DNA of 64,000 bases from Winogradskyella eckloniae. GTDB lineage: Bacteria > Bacteroidota > Bacteroidia > Flavobacteriales > Flavobacteriaceae. Location: the NCBI RefSeq assembly GCF_013249045.1, contig NZ_JABRWP010000005.1, positions 248,001 through 312,000 of the forward strand, in the 5' to 3' direction. The notes below the pieces were generated by a model. The model worked only from the letters and a program-made list of their open reading frames with translations, was not told where the DNA came from and searched no databases. This document shows positions 17,137-27,109 of this stretch, piece by piece. The stretch's first letter is position 1, and each line of letters opens with the position of its first letter. Made by a program: the position numbers and the translations under genes.

Positions 17137-18451
17137 TTTTCACATTTAATAAAGCCAAACCATATATAAAAGCTGGCATTGCAAGTCTCATAGACATATG
17201 GTTAATTGTTAAAAACCAAAATGCCATTAACGCATAAAAGTAATAATTCCCTCTATTTCTTCCACGCATTTCGAGCGGTTTAAAAATAAGAATTAATAAA
17301 ATTATGACTCCAAAAATACCATGTTCTGCTAGCGTTCTACTAAACTCACTATGAGAGGTTACACCTTGACCTTCTAGCTCAATTCTTTCGTCTTTAGCTC
17401 TACTAGATCCTATACCAAAAAATGGGCTAGAGATAAACCCTTCGAGCTCACCTTCAAACAATTCACTTCGACCTGTTGTTAAACTTTCTTTTTCACGACC
17501 CAAATGATCTTTGTTAGCATATCGTAAACCCACAAGTCCTCCCGTTTGCGAAACACTAGCAAACCATGTTATTACAAGACTTATGCAGAGTAAACCAAAA
17601 ATTGATATTATTTCATTTTTCTTGCTTATTTTAGATTGTCTATAATAATAAAAAAGATAAATGCCTATTGCTGCAATAGCTGTAATCACTCCACCACGGC
17701 TCATTGTTGTAATTGCTCTTAGAGAAATTAAACCAAGTATGGAAGCATTTAATAGTTTTAGCGGTATGGTCGGAGATTTAGTGAACAATCTAATGGTCAT
17801 TAAAAACATGCCTAAGCCTAAGATTGCAGATACTTGATTTGCACCCCAACCACCTGCAGCTGCTCTATTTGAAGCTGTACTCGAAATGATTTCTTTTAGA
17901 TTAGGTGTGTAAAAATAAATATAAGCTGCATGCGCTATGATGGGCAGCAACATAAACAACATTATTTGCGATATTTGGTTAAAACTAATACGCTTATCAT
18001 AACAGAATAACGCGACCAAACCAAGACATACTGGTCCACTTAACACAAAGGCTATATTGGTTCTAAAATTGGCATCAAAGCTCAAGGTGGTGGATGCTAC
18101 AAAAATAGACGGAATTAAAAACATCAGATAAATAAAATAAGGATAACCCTTACCTGAAATACCTTTATAAAACATACCAATAAGCACAAACAGAATGACT
18201 AAATATTTACCTGCTTCATAAGAAATAGCGCCTTTTGTTGTTCTCATCAAAACCTCAGCACCAACAAAATAGGCACAGGCCTTCAAAATCTCAAAGGTTC
18301 TTCTTTTGTCCGAAGCTGTTATTATTTTGTATAAAAAATAAAATAGGGCAATAAAAAAATAAGGTTTTGATAAACTCTCATTTAAATATAGTACGATACC
18401 TAATACAGCATGAAAAGCAATGGCACTTATATACGTAATATTAGTTTTCAA
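17087..18451 (-). CDS. O-antigen ligase/polymerase-like membrane protein
   Basis: A 454-residue polytopic inner-membrane protein with about eleven hydrophobic segments. The large periplasmic loop near 330-375 carries the Wzy_C/WaaL signature: TTGRSELFEGELEGFISSPFFGIG then SHSEFSRTLAEHGIFGVI, with the conserved H. Members either polymerise repeat units (Wzy) or ligate glycans to lipid A or protein (WaaL, PglL); sequence reading cannot separate these. In a locus with an ABC exporter and no flippase a ligase role fits best (inference). It overlaps the next gene by 50 bp. Confidence 0.85.
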   Translation of the reverse strand: MKTNITYISAIAFHAVLGIVLYLNESLSKPYFFIALFYFLYKIITASDKRRTFEILKACAYFVGAEVLMRTTKGAISYEAGKYLVILFVLIGMFYKGISGKGYPYFIYLMFLIPSIFVASTTLSFDANFRTNIAFVLSGPVCLGLVALFCYDKRISFNQISQIMLFMLLPIIAHAAYIYFYTPNLKEIISSTASNRAAAGGWGANQVSAILGLGMFLMTIRLFTKSPTIPLKLLNASILGLISLRAITTMSRGGVITAIAAIGIYLFYYYRQSKISKKNEIISIFGLLCISLVITWFASVSQTGGLVGLRYANKDHLGREKESLTTGRSELFEGELEGFISSPFFGIGSSRAKDERIELEGQGVTSHSEFSRTLAEHGIFGVIILLILIFKPLEMRGRNRGNYYFYALMAFWFLTINHMSMRLAMPAFIYGLALLNVKNEKRPIHRKQLKEQKI

Positions 18452-18527
18452 ATGGAATAAATAGTATTTATAAATTTCTATGGCAAGATACCATAAAATG
18501 ATAACTTTTATTTTACGAAGTTACCCT

Positions 18528-19343
18528 TTACGCTTCATTAAAAATAACCTTATAATCATCTAATGGAAAACGGTAATGATAGCTTTTCCTAAGCACATAC
18601 ACTATAAAATGAATTAAAAAAATAGGTAAAAACGGTTTTGTATATTTTAAAAACCTGTCATAGGTTTTATTTGAATAATTACATATTAAAAATGGAATAG
18701 TATCTGGATTTAAATAATTACGCTGAATACTTTTAACCTTTAACTTTTTCTTAGCGTTAAAGGTCTCATATCTAATTTCTTTATTTTCTCGAATCAATTG
18801 AAATAATTCAACAACAGACAATGGTGTGTCACTATCTGTTTTATAAAAAACCAAGCTGTTAGAAACATCAATGAGAATCCATTTATTTAATTCTTTACTA
18901 AAAATCTCGTTAAAAGAATGACCTCCAAAATCAGTATTAAAAGGGGCTCTCGTTGTGCCCCATTCTCTTACTTTAATGGAATTAATTACGCAAAAATTAT
19001 TAAAAACTTGTGCCATATCACTGCAAACACCACCTTTCCCGGCAAGCATTATTTCTAATGCTTTATCAGAAGGCTCACTTAATCCAGGTCCTCCCTTTAT
19101 ATTGTTATGTAACCAAGTACTTAATTCTTTTACTCGGCCTAAATCGGATTGTGGTGTACTGTGTTTAAAGATGGTATTGTTAACTTCTATATAATATTTA
19201 GATATATCTTCCTTTTTATTTGTGACATTATAAGTACAGCTACTGATATCATCAACACTTACATTTTTTGAAAGTAATTTAAAACGGGTAGTATATAAAA
19301 ATGGATGACGCTTTAGCATCCAAAACATTTTCTTTAATATCAT
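18528..19343 (-). CDS. Transglutaminase-like superfamily protein
   Basis: A 271-residue protein with a transglutaminase/cysteine-protease-like core. The three catalytic elements are visible and in order: Cys107 in GKGGVCSDMAQVF, His142 in FGGHSFNEIF and Asp159 in KWILIDVSNS. There is no signal peptide. A hydrophobic stretch near 238-252 (FLPIFLIHFIVYVL) could associate with membrane. It stands between the ligase-like gene and a GT4 gene with gaps of 76 and 116 bp, looser than the rest of the locus. Such proteins are sometimes found in capsule loci, but the substrate (protein, peptide or amide sugar) is unknown. Confidence 0.82.
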   Translation of the reverse strand: MILKKMFWMLKRHPFLYTTRFKLLSKNVSVDDISSCTYNVTNKKEDISKYYIEVNNTIFKHSTPQSDLGRVKELSTWLHNNIKGGPGLSEPSDKALEIMLAGKGGVCSDMAQVFNNFCVINSIKVREWGTTRAPFNTDFGGHSFNEIFSKELNKWILIDVSNSLVFYKTDSDTPLSVVELFQLIRENKEIRYETFNAKKKLKVKSIQRNYLNPDTIPFLICNYSNKTYDRFLKYTKPFLPIFLIHFIVYVLRKSYHYRFPLDDYKVIFNEA

Positions 19344-19459
19344 TTAGAATTACTCTTTTTTAACGGTCGATAAATGTAATTAAATTTTATGTACATCTTA
19401 TAAAAAAACTTATTTTAACCAAATTATTATCAACCACTTACACAACACTAATTATTTTT

Positions 19460-20593
19460 TTAAATTGACAAAATTTCGCTTTTTATTCTATGATTATAAT
19501 AAGAATACGTAAACTTATAAATATTTGAATCGTTTGAGGCTATCATTCTCGAAAAAATTACATCGGAAAGATGTAACATTTTTTGAATTTTCACTTTTAA
19601 ACCTGTTTCTGTTATTTCAGACAGTAAAAATCCATTTTTATCATCTATAACGTAATTTGATATCGAAGAAACATCTGAAACAATTGGCAAACAACCATAA
19701 TTCATTGCTTCCGAAATGACTTTAGGAAAGCCCTCTGATGCCGAGGGTAAAATAATAGCATGCGATACGTTATAAATATGATGAACATCCTCTCGAGATA
19801 AATAGCCATGAAAAATAAAATTAAGCTTGCTATCTACAGTCTGTTGACGATAATACTCGTGTAATTTACCATCACCGACAATATGAATAGATCCTATTCT
19901 ATTTTGATCAGATATATCTAAAGCCTTAAATGCATGTATTAAAATCCCAATGCCTTTTTCTTCTTCTAATCGACCAATAAAACAAAAATCTACGGCCTCA
20001 GAATTAAACTGTTTCTTTTTGATAACGTCGTGACCTTCGGTCAACTCATCTTGGGTTAAACAAGGGTTTTCAAACGTTAAACAATGGCTTGGTTGGTCAT
20101 TCCACTTACCATTTATGGTTACCTTTTGTTTTTGTTTTTTTAATAACCAACGTTGAAAACTATAAGCCAAAGGTGCATTTTCTTGTTTCCAGTTACCTGC
20201 ATATTTATACCAACCTTTATGGTTACTAAAAAGCACCAAATACGGTATCACAAAAACACCAATTCCTGTTGGTGCTCTAAATTGAAAATAATCTGATGTA
20301 CGTAATGCCTTCTTTATGATTCCAATTATCTTAGGGGCCTTCCAAATAATATCTAATTTAGAACGTAAATTGGTACCACCTACAGCTGGTAATGGTACAA
20401 ATGTAATTTTGTTTGACGCATAAGGCAAAGCACTTGATGGCGCAGAAACAGTATGAAGCATCCCTACATGTATAATAGCTTCAAATATTTCTAACAAATG
20501 ATTTATTTCTGTGACTGTTGGTCCTAGTCCAACGATTGTACCATCAGGTTTTTTATAATGTTCGGTATGCGATATAATGGTTAACGTACTCAT
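19460..20593 (-). CDS. Glycosyltransferase family 4
   Basis: A 377-residue GT-B enzyme. The C-terminal half has the GT4 motifs FCFIGRLEEEKGIGILIHAF, IVGDGKLHEYY, FHGYLSREDV and ASEGFPKVISEAMNYGCLPIV. The N-terminal half has an FQFRAPTG segment typical of a subgroup in flavobacterial polysaccharide clusters. The stop side is followed by a 116-bp gap before the transglutaminase-like gene, and the ATG overlaps the stop of the upstream GT4 gene by 4 bp. Sugar specificity is unknown. Confidence 0.88.
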   Translation of the reverse strand: MSTLTIISHTEHYKKPDGTIVGLGPTVTEINHLLEIFEAIIHVGMLHTVSAPSSALPYASNKITFVPLPAVGGTNLRSKLDIIWKAPKIIGIIKKALRTSDYFQFRAPTGIGVFVIPYLVLFSNHKGWYKYAGNWKQENAPLAYSFQRWLLKKQKQKVTINGKWNDQPSHCLTFENPCLTQDELTEGHDVIKKKQFNSEAVDFCFIGRLEEEKGIGILIHAFKALDISDQNRIGSIHIVGDGKLHEYYRQQTVDSKLNFIFHGYLSREDVHHIYNVSHAIILPSASEGFPKVISEAMNYGCLPIVSDVSSISNYVIDDKNGFLLSEITETGLKVKIQKMLHLSDVIFSRMIASNDSNIYKFTYSYYNHRIKSEILSI

Positions 20594-21693
20594 GACAATA
20601 ATGCGATATATCGTTCAATTACAATGGCCCAATCATGTTGGTTTGCCCATGCTACAGCACCTTTTGAAAACATGTCTTTAGCATTAATTATAGCATCTGT
20701 AGCTTCTTTAAATGCCAATGAATCATCAGAATTAATTAAAACACCTGATACACCAGTTTGTACCGCATCTTCAATCCCACAATTTAAAGCTCCAATCGCT
20801 GGTACACCAATAGCATTTGCCTCTAAGATTGCTATTCCAAAACCTTCAACATCTCCTGTTTTACTTTCACTACTTAACATAACAAAAATATCGGTGTGCT
20901 TCAAAGCTTGCTTAAGCTGTTGCTCCTCTAACGCACCATGAAACGTAATATGTGACTGTACATTTAAATCTGCTGCAACAGTCCTAAAGTGATCCGCTTC
21001 AGAAGGAATACCTATACAGTGATAGTGTAACTCTGGATAATATTTTAAAAGTTCTGGCAAGTGTTTTATAACATTTAATTGCCCTTTTCTAGAACTCACT
21101 CGGCCTACTGTAGTTATCACAGGATTCCCTTTTAATTCCAACTCACTATGCCCACTATTTTGCCATTCCGAACAATTAATTCCATTAGGAATCACAACAA
21201 TAGCTTTTTTTAAATGCTGTACTAAATGTTTCGTATAGTTTGAAACCGCAACAATTGTATCCATCCTTTTTAAAGCAATATTGACTGATTTTTTTAGCAA
21301 TATTGGTTTAAAATTAACTTCTGTACCATGAATAACAGCTAAGGTTTTTGCTTTCTTAAATAGGCTGATAAAAGCTACATTCCATAGTGAAAACTTCCCA
21401 GTTGCGATAACATGACTAGAATTTGAAAAATTTTTATAGGTTTTAATAATTCTATTGAGATACATTTTTAATCTAAAACGGTCGCGCTGTATTCTAATAA
21501 CAGAAAATGGTAAAGTTAAATCGAATTCCGTCTCCTCATTGCCTTGTAAAGAGCGTTCATCTGCTATTACCTTTACTTTAAAACCTTTTTGGTTCAAAGC
21601 CAATGCCAATTGATATGCATGATTTCCAATACCGCCTGGTTGTGGCGGAAACTCTGATGTCACTATAAGGATTTGTTTATTATCTATTGGCAT
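20590..21693 (-). CDS. Glycosyltransferase family 4
   Basis: A 367-residue GT-B enzyme with a textbook GT4 N-terminus (ILIVTSEFPPQPGGIGNHAYQLA), donor-site motifs VITTVGRVSSRKGQLNVIKHL and FHGALEEQQL, and GFGIAILEANAIGVPAIGA with its paired glutamates. It overlaps the upstream GT2 gene by 10 bp and the downstream GT4 gene by 4 bp, a tightly packed operon. Sugar specificity is unknown. Confidence 0.9.
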   Translation of the reverse strand: MPIDNKQILIVTSEFPPQPGGIGNHAYQLALALNQKGFKVKVIADERSLQGNEETEFDLTLPFSVIRIQRDRFRLKMYLNRIIKTYKNFSNSSHVIATGKFSLWNVAFISLFKKAKTLAVIHGTEVNFKPILLKKSVNIALKRMDTIVAVSNYTKHLVQHLKKAIVVIPNGINCSEWQNSGHSELELKGNPVITTVGRVSSRKGQLNVIKHLPELLKYYPELHYHCIGIPSEADHFRTVAADLNVQSHITFHGALEEQQLKQALKHTDIFVMLSSESKTGDVEGFGIAILEANAIGVPAIGALNCGIEDAVQTGVSGVLINSDDSLAFKEATDAIINAKDMFSKGAVAWANQHDWAIVIERYIALLS

Positions 21694-23018
21694 AATAATG
21701 GTTCTATTATTGGACCTTCATGTATTTTTTTAGTCGCCAATCTCCAAGATTTCAATACCTGATAGAAAACAATGGGTAAGATTAATAATGTAAGACAGAC
21801 ACCAACAACCAACAATGGCTTGTTTTTTTTAAATTGATAAGGAAAAATTGATAAAGGAACCGTTCGTAACAAAGCTAAACGTGTGGCTTTATGACCAAAG
21901 TACTGTCTAAAAAAATAAACCACACTCGGAATTGGTCTTGGCGCAAAAAAGTGAGACGGTCTAAAAGCATCCCAACTTCCCATTTCTCTAAGTCCACCTG
22001 TCCCAGCTTTAACATCAATACAAGATGCCAACGGATTAGACACACTTTTAATACCTTCTAAGTAAACACGCATTCCAAATTCGCCATCACCCATTCGTTG
22101 TTTTTCAAATTGTCTATCAAATAAGCCAACGTCACTAAATACCTGTTTATATAACATGGCATTTCCTGTGGCAAACTGAGACGCTAACGCAAAAAATGAA
22201 CGTTCTGTTGGAATCGTTTTGCCTTCAGGATAAAAAACACCTGCAGATACCTGAGCTTCAAAAAAATCTAAACATTTTAAATGCATACGTATCCAATTTG
22301 GTTGTATTCTTACATCATCTTCAGATAAGGCTATGAATTTTCCTGTTGCATTTTTAATGGCTGTATTTCTAGCTAGCCATAAGGCTTTCTCTTCTTGCCT
22401 AATAAGTTGTATATCTAATTTAAAATTGTCATAAAAAGCAGCATCAAAAGGATCGGACTGATCAACGATGACCACTTCAAAATTAGAATAATCTTGTTGT
22501 TCTAAATCTTGTAATACATCCTTTAAAAAATGATATCTATTTAAGGTTGGGATTACAACACTTACTTTTTCGTTTTGCTGAATTAATTTAGATTGAAAAG
22601 ATGACCAATCTAAATACTTAATAGGCTGCTTACCTACTAATTGACGCTGAGTGCTACGGGTTTTAAACCAAGCTCTTATTTCTATAAACGGATTGTGAAA
22701 TGATAACAAACGAATGATTAACACATACAAGACCCAAGCACTATTGAAATATTTACGAATAAAATGATAATTATCTTTTACTGAAATAGTTTCAAATTTG
22801 CTATAAGTCTCTGCATCACCAATGTATCCGTTTTGAATCGCTTGCCATGATAAATCATAATTTTGAGCCGCTTTAGACTGGTAATTTTGATCTACATTTA
22901 ATTGGTTTAATAGTGTTTCTGACAAATATTCTACCCTAGGAAATATAGAAGTGTTTGTATTTAAAAACTTCTGAAAATAATGTGTGGGTTGTAAATATTT
23001 TAAAAAACTAAATAACAT
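21684..23018 (-). CDS. Glycosyltransferase family 2 with N- and C-terminal extensions
   Basis: A 444-residue protein. The GT-A domain lies at about 150-330 (VSVVIPTLNRYHFLKDVLQDL, VVIVDQSD, and the D-x-D region IALSEDDVRIQPNWI). Before it is about 150 residues of unassigned sequence and after it two hydrophobic segments (about 395-430), so the enzyme is probably membrane-associated. The FFAPRPIPSVVYFFRQYFG stretch resembles the tail of a flavobacterial GT2 group. It abuts the FkbM-type gene (one-base overlap). Confidence 0.87.
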   Translation of the reverse strand: MLFSFLKYLQPTHYFQKFLNTNTSIFPRVEYLSETLLNQLNVDQNYQSKAAQNYDLSWQAIQNGYIGDAETYSKFETISVKDNYHFIRKYFNSAWVLYVLIIRLLSFHNPFIEIRAWFKTRSTQRQLVGKQPIKYLDWSSFQSKLIQQNEKVSVVIPTLNRYHFLKDVLQDLEQQDYSNFEVVIVDQSDPFDAAFYDNFKLDIQLIRQEEKALWLARNTAIKNATGKFIALSEDDVRIQPNWIRMHLKCLDFFEAQVSAGVFYPEGKTIPTERSFFALASQFATGNAMLYKQVFSDVGLFDRQFEKQRMGDGEFGMRVYLEGIKSVSNPLASCIDVKAGTGGLREMGSWDAFRPSHFFAPRPIPSVVYFFRQYFGHKATRLALLRTVPLSIFPYQFKKNKPLLVVGVCLTLLILPIVFYQVLKSWRLATKKIHEGPIIEPLLCQ

Positions 23019-23872
23019 TAAATAGATTTTGGAAGTTCAGCTTTTTGCTCAACCCCTTTTAGATATTCTGGATACTCTTTTTCCTTTGGCAACAGTAATA
23101 AATGGCATTTTCCTCTGTTCTTAATTTCTTCGGCATTCTGTAACAAATCGCCTGTTTTTAAATACCAAGCTCTATAATTCATTTCATTACACCAATCAAT
23201 CATTTTTTGGCCAGCCGCTTCCATTCCTAGATTTTCCACATTATGCATTTCAATAAAGAAAGTACATTTTGATGCATTCGTCATTTTCTTAGCACCTCGC
23301 ATGACTAAAGTTTCTGCGCCTTCTACATCAATTTTCACTAAATCTGGTTGTGTATTATAATATTCTGACAAATAATCTAAAGTCACGGTTTTTACATCCA
23401 TAAACGAATTCATAGACGCGGCCGTTTCTGCATGCGAAGCATACATACTACCAGCTGCACCAGAACCAATAGTATAAAACTGTATGGTTTGATCTACAGA
23501 ATCGCTTACAAAAGCAGACATAAAGTTTGCTCTATTAGCCATTCCATTCTGGATTAAGTTTGTCGCAGCTTGCTGCAACGCTTCAGGATTTGGATCTACC
23601 AAAAGAAATTGTTTATTAGGATTCTGAATTAAACCTAATAATGCGGTATAACCTATGTTACAACCAATATCAAAAATATTAGAATGATGTTTTGTTAAAT
23701 AAAACCACCATGCATCATCTTGATCTACATGTTTTCTCACTGTGCCTGGAAGTACATTTAGAGAAACATCACATATTTTTGCACTTAGAAACTTAGTTTT
23801 CGGCGGATTGATTGCGTAATACAATCTTTTAAGTGCTTTTTTTATTTGCATTTTAACGTGTTCTTTTATCAA
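23018..23872 (-). CDS. FkbM-family methyltransferase
   Basis: A 284-residue SAM-dependent methyltransferase of the FkbM family, which usually O-methylates sugars or polyketides. Motif I is FDIGCNIGYTALLG (67-80), an acidic end of strand beta2 at LLVDPNPEAL (90-99) contacts SAM ribose, and VKIDVEGAETLVMRGA is the FkbM hallmark later in the fold. It lies directly between a GT2 gene and a second methyltransferase gene, so a sugar hydroxyl of the same glycan is the likely acceptor. Confidence 0.88.
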   Translation of the reverse strand: MIKEHVKMQIKKALKRLYYAINPPKTKFLSAKICDVSLNVLPGTVRKHVDQDDAWWFYLTKHHSNIFDIGCNIGYTALLGLIQNPNKQFLLVDPNPEALQQAATNLIQNGMANRANFMSAFVSDSVDQTIQFYTIGSGAAGSMYASHAETAASMNSFMDVKTVTLDYLSEYYNTQPDLVKIDVEGAETLVMRGAKKMTNASKCTFFIEMHNVENLGMEAAGQKMIDWCNEMNYRAWYLKTGDLLQNAEEIKNRGKCHLLLLPKEKEYPEYLKGVEQKAELPKSI

Positions 23873-23873
23873 T

Positions 23874-24653
23874 TTATTTATAACCTATTGCTACCAAATG
23901 TGCTGTTTCTTGAGACGTGTTTTCTACGCCTTTAGACTGAAACCTATTCACTATATTAGCATATATAGATTGTAATGTGCTCAATGGTCTACTGAGTTTA
24001 AAACTTTTTAATCCCATTACTCTGTATTTCCCTGTTTTTACCGCATAATGCACATCGACAGTATCAAAATACTTTTCTAACAAAGTCTGAAGTTCTAATC
24101 TTGTATAATGCCTAACGTGATCTGGATTTTTATCTGGCCCTTCGTTTTTAATGTAATCACCATTTGGTGTTGTAAAATAAGCCCAACCGCCTTTTGCGAT
24201 GACCTTCTCTATATTTTTCACAAAAATATCATCTGCTTCGACATGTTCTATAACTTCTATACAAACAACCGCATCGTATGAACCATCTGCTAATGTAGAT
24301 TTCGTCATATCTTCTATAACAACATCCTTAATATTACTGCGCTTTTTCTGAATATTGGATAGAATCTCAGATGTAAATCCTAAATTTAATTCTGCTCGTG
24401 CACCTTCTTCTTGCGGTACATCTAATAAGGTTACTTCTGCTGGTAAATTAATGGTATAAGGCGATTTACGACCACCAACATCTAATAGCGATGCTTTTTT
24501 AGACTTAAATTTTGTAGATTTTAATAATCCCTTGATATCGTTGCGAACAGTTACTAAATGAGTTGTCATAATAGGAAATGTCAACCAACGCATTAATTCA
24601 TAATTTGTCATTTTTAGGTCTAGGTGTTTTCTGTTTTTCAAATTATTATACAA
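23874..24653 (-). CDS. Class I SAM-dependent methyltransferase
   Basis: A 259-residue Rossmann methyltransferase: motif I LLDVGGRKSPYTINLP, post-motif DAVVCIEVIEHVEADDIF, and WAYFTTPNGDY. The first ATG gives MYNNLKNRKHLDLK before a second ATG at 24611 that opens the apparent fold (MTNYELMRWLTF); the later start is equally possible. It is one base from the FkbM gene. The upstream 79-bp gap has no clear promoter. Substrate unknown, probably a glycan intermediate. Confidence 0.82.
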   Translation of the reverse strand: MYNNLKNRKHLDLKMTNYELMRWLTFPIMTTHLVTVRNDIKGLLKSTKFKSKKASLLDVGGRKSPYTINLPAEVTLLDVPQEEGARAELNLGFTSEILSNIQKKRSNIKDVVIEDMTKSTLADGSYDAVVCIEVIEHVEADDIFVKNIEKVIAKGGWAYFTTPNGDYIKNEGPDKNPDHVRHYTRLELQTLLEKYFDTVDVHYAVKTGKYRVMGLKSFKLSRPLSTLQSIYANIVNRFQSKGVENTSQETAHLVAIGYK

Positions 24654-24732
24654 TAATAGATATTATGTATTAAATAATCATGGAGTTATAATAAAACCTG
24701 TTAACTAAGATTTAAACAATTGAAATTTTGAC

Positions 24733-25929
24733 TCAATTTTGATAAAAACGAACAAATTCGTCTTGTTGCTTTTCTAAATTAAATTCATTTTTCACGCGCT
24801 CTATTGCAGTAGTTCTAATGTTTTTCTTAATATCTTCGGGTAGATTTATGATTTCAATTATTTTTTCGGCTAATAATATAGGTTGTCTTTTAGGAACCAC
24901 CCAACCTGTAATTTTATCTAGAATATTTTCACTTAAGCCTTCTGCATTAGAAACAACACAAAGTAAACCTAGGGCTTGCGCTTCTAACACAGCATTACAA
25001 AAGCCTTCTTGTATGCTGTATTGAATATAAATTGAAGATTGCTCTAAAGTCGCTTTCACTTCCTCTTGTGGTAATTTACCAGTAAATGTTATGTTTTCTA
25101 ATACACCTAACTGATATGCAGCAAAAGTGATTCTTTCTTGCTCACTTCCGGCACCAATAATTGTGTATTGAAAATCAATACCTTTTTGTTTTAAGTAGGC
25201 TAAGGCTTCTAATGTGTATATAAATCCTTTTTTCCAATGTTGTCTCGCAACAGTGACTAGTTGTAGTTGCTTAGAATTAGAAGGCGATTTTTCTGATTGA
25301 AAAAGCTTAGTATCGATAGCTGGTGTGATGACTTGTATTTGATTGCTATTAATAGCATAGGCCATGAGATCGTGTTTCATTTCATTAGACAATACATGAT
25401 ACCTTATCGCTTTCTTAAACAATACTTTATAACAGTTTTTATGTTTTAATGGCGATAAGTACAAATCAAACCCTCTAAAACTTACTGCCATTTTTGCATG
25501 CATTGCGTTGGCCACATTTTCTCTATTCACGGCAAGCATTCCGAATCCAAAATGCAACCAATCCACGTTTTCGGCAAGTATGAATTGATTTAATACGAGT
25601 TGTTTAATGTTGTTTGTGAAAGTAACCTTGTCTTTTTTATTTAGACGAAACAATCTTAAACTTCTGGCAGGATGTATAAAGGCAGATTTGACCAGCGCCT
25701 TAAAACTATGCCACAAACTCAAATAGCTAACACTGCTATAATTGTTGGCGGCAACAATTTTACATGAAAAATCAGCATCTCCTTTTTTAAAATAATCAAC
25801 AAATAAAATAACCTCAAACCCATGCTTTTGTAAACCTTTAATTTTATTTCTAAAAAAGGTTTCGGAATATTTTGGTACTGTAGAAAGTACAAGTCCTATG
25901 GTTTTATGTTTTTTAGCCTTTTGTTTCAT
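24733..25929 (-). CDS. Glycosyltransferase family 4
   Basis: A 398-residue GT-B enzyme. It starts HKTIGLVLSTVPKYSETFF, a subgroup often annotated as colanic-acid-type glycosyltransferase. Donor motifs are LVTVARQHWKKGFIYTLEAL, YTIIGAGSEQ, FTGKLPQEEV and IQEGFCNAVLEAQALGLLCVV. It closely resembles the next upstream gene (shared HW-x-KG, Y-x-L-x-A and FQYTI-x-GA), suggesting local duplication. One base separates the two genes. Confidence 0.9.
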   Translation of the reverse strand: MKQKAKKHKTIGLVLSTVPKYSETFFRNKIKGLQKHGFEVILFVDYFKKGDADFSCKIVAANNYSSVSYLSLWHSFKALVKSAFIHPARSLRLFRLNKKDKVTFTNNIKQLVLNQFILAENVDWLHFGFGMLAVNRENVANAMHAKMAVSFRGFDLYLSPLKHKNCYKVLFKKAIRYHVLSNEMKHDLMAYAINSNQIQVITPAIDTKLFQSEKSPSNSKQLQLVTVARQHWKKGFIYTLEALAYLKQKGIDFQYTIIGAGSEQERITFAAYQLGVLENITFTGKLPQEEVKATLEQSSIYIQYSIQEGFCNAVLEAQALGLLCVVSNAEGLSENILDKITGWVVPKRQPILLAEKIIEIINLPEDIKKNIRTTAIERVKNEFNLEKQQDEFVRFYQN

Positions 25930-25930
25930 A

Positions 25931-27094
25931 CTAAAGGTCTTGGTAAAATTGAAGCATACCTGAGATCATTTGCTTTTCATTATGTTGCTTTTTCACTGTA
26001 TGCAAAGCACAAGTACAAATCTTTTCTATTTGATTCGTAGACAAGGTACTAATCTCTAATATTTTTTTCGCTAGATTTTTAGCATCTCTAATAGGCACAA
26101 CAAACCCATTAACACCATCATCAATTACCTCTAACATGCCGCCACAATCTGTTGTTAATACCAGAGTCTTTAAATACATCGCTTCTAAAACAACATTGGC
26201 AATGCCTTCATTTAAACTTGGTAGCACTAATAAATCTGATGATTGCATAATCTCCTTTACGTCATTAAATGGTTGTTTTCCTAACAGCGCCACCTCATTC
26301 TGTAATCCTAAATCTTTTATCTGGTAGGCCAATTCAATGTTTCCGTGAGCACCAACAATTGTATATTGAAATTTAAAACCACTATCTTTCAGTAGTTTAC
26401 AAGCATCTAATGCGTAGGTATATCCTTTTATCCAATGCGGTCTGCCGACAGAGATTATTTTAAAAACGTCTTCCTTATTTTTTATTGGCGTTGCAGGTTC
26501 TATTTCAAATCCGCTATAAATAACCTTAATTTTTGAGTCTTTAGCTCCATATTTTTGCGCTTCCAATGCCATCGCTTTAGAAACGGCATGAAAAGCATCT
26601 ACTTTAGGAAATTCTCTTCGATACATTGCAGCTAGTGCTTTATCGGCAATTGGCGAATGGTTTATTTGAGTGCCTCTTAGACTTAAAACAACTTTAACAC
26701 CAAATTCTTGCAACCATATCCAATCTTCAATTCCTTTTGCCCATTGTAGATGAAAAATATCTGGTTGACACCAAAGTACTGGGTAAAATTTAACCTTATC
26801 TAACCGTGTCTTTCGGTTTTTAGATTTAAGAATAGCATCTAATTTCTTTTTGTCCTTCCCCTTAAAAAAAAATAACAAAATGCTATATTTCACTAATTGA
26901 ATAAATTTTGAAAGCTTTGAGTTTCTATAACCTACAATCTTAACATTGTTGTTATAAGGTAACTTTTGTTGTTCTGCTCCAAAAAGATAAATTTCACATT
27001 GGTTAGAAATAGACAATCCTGTGATTAACCGTTCTATAAATGTAGACGACGGAATAACACCAGAATATATTGCTATTTTAAGTTTGTGATTCAT
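25931..27094 (-). CDS. Glycosyltransferase family 4
   Basis: A 387-residue GT-B enzyme related to its downstream neighbour: IISVGRPHWIKGYTYALDAC, FQYTIVGAHGN, LLGKQPFNDV, NEGIANVVLEAMYLKTLVLTT. The N-terminal half contains FHLQWAKGIEDWIWLQEFG, typical of the group that recognises lipid-linked acceptors. The start MNHKLKIAIYSGVIPSSTF is natural. Sugar specificity is unknown. Confidence 0.9.
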   Translation of the reverse strand: MNHKLKIAIYSGVIPSSTFIERLITGLSISNQCEIYLFGAEQQKLPYNNNVKIVGYRNSKLSKFIQLVKYSILLFFFKGKDKKKLDAILKSKNRKTRLDKVKFYPVLWCQPDIFHLQWAKGIEDWIWLQEFGVKVVLSLRGTQINHSPIADKALAAMYRREFPKVDAFHAVSKAMALEAQKYGAKDSKIKVIYSGFEIEPATPIKNKEDVFKIISVGRPHWIKGYTYALDACKLLKDSGFKFQYTIVGAHGNIELAYQIKDLGLQNEVALLGKQPFNDVKEIMQSSDLLVLPSLNEGIANVVLEAMYLKTLVLTTDCGGMLEVIDDGVNGFVVPIRDAKNLAKKILEISTLSTNQIEKICTCALHTVKKQHNEKQMISGMLQFYQDL

Positions 27095-27109
27095 TTACTG
27101 CTGAAAAAT

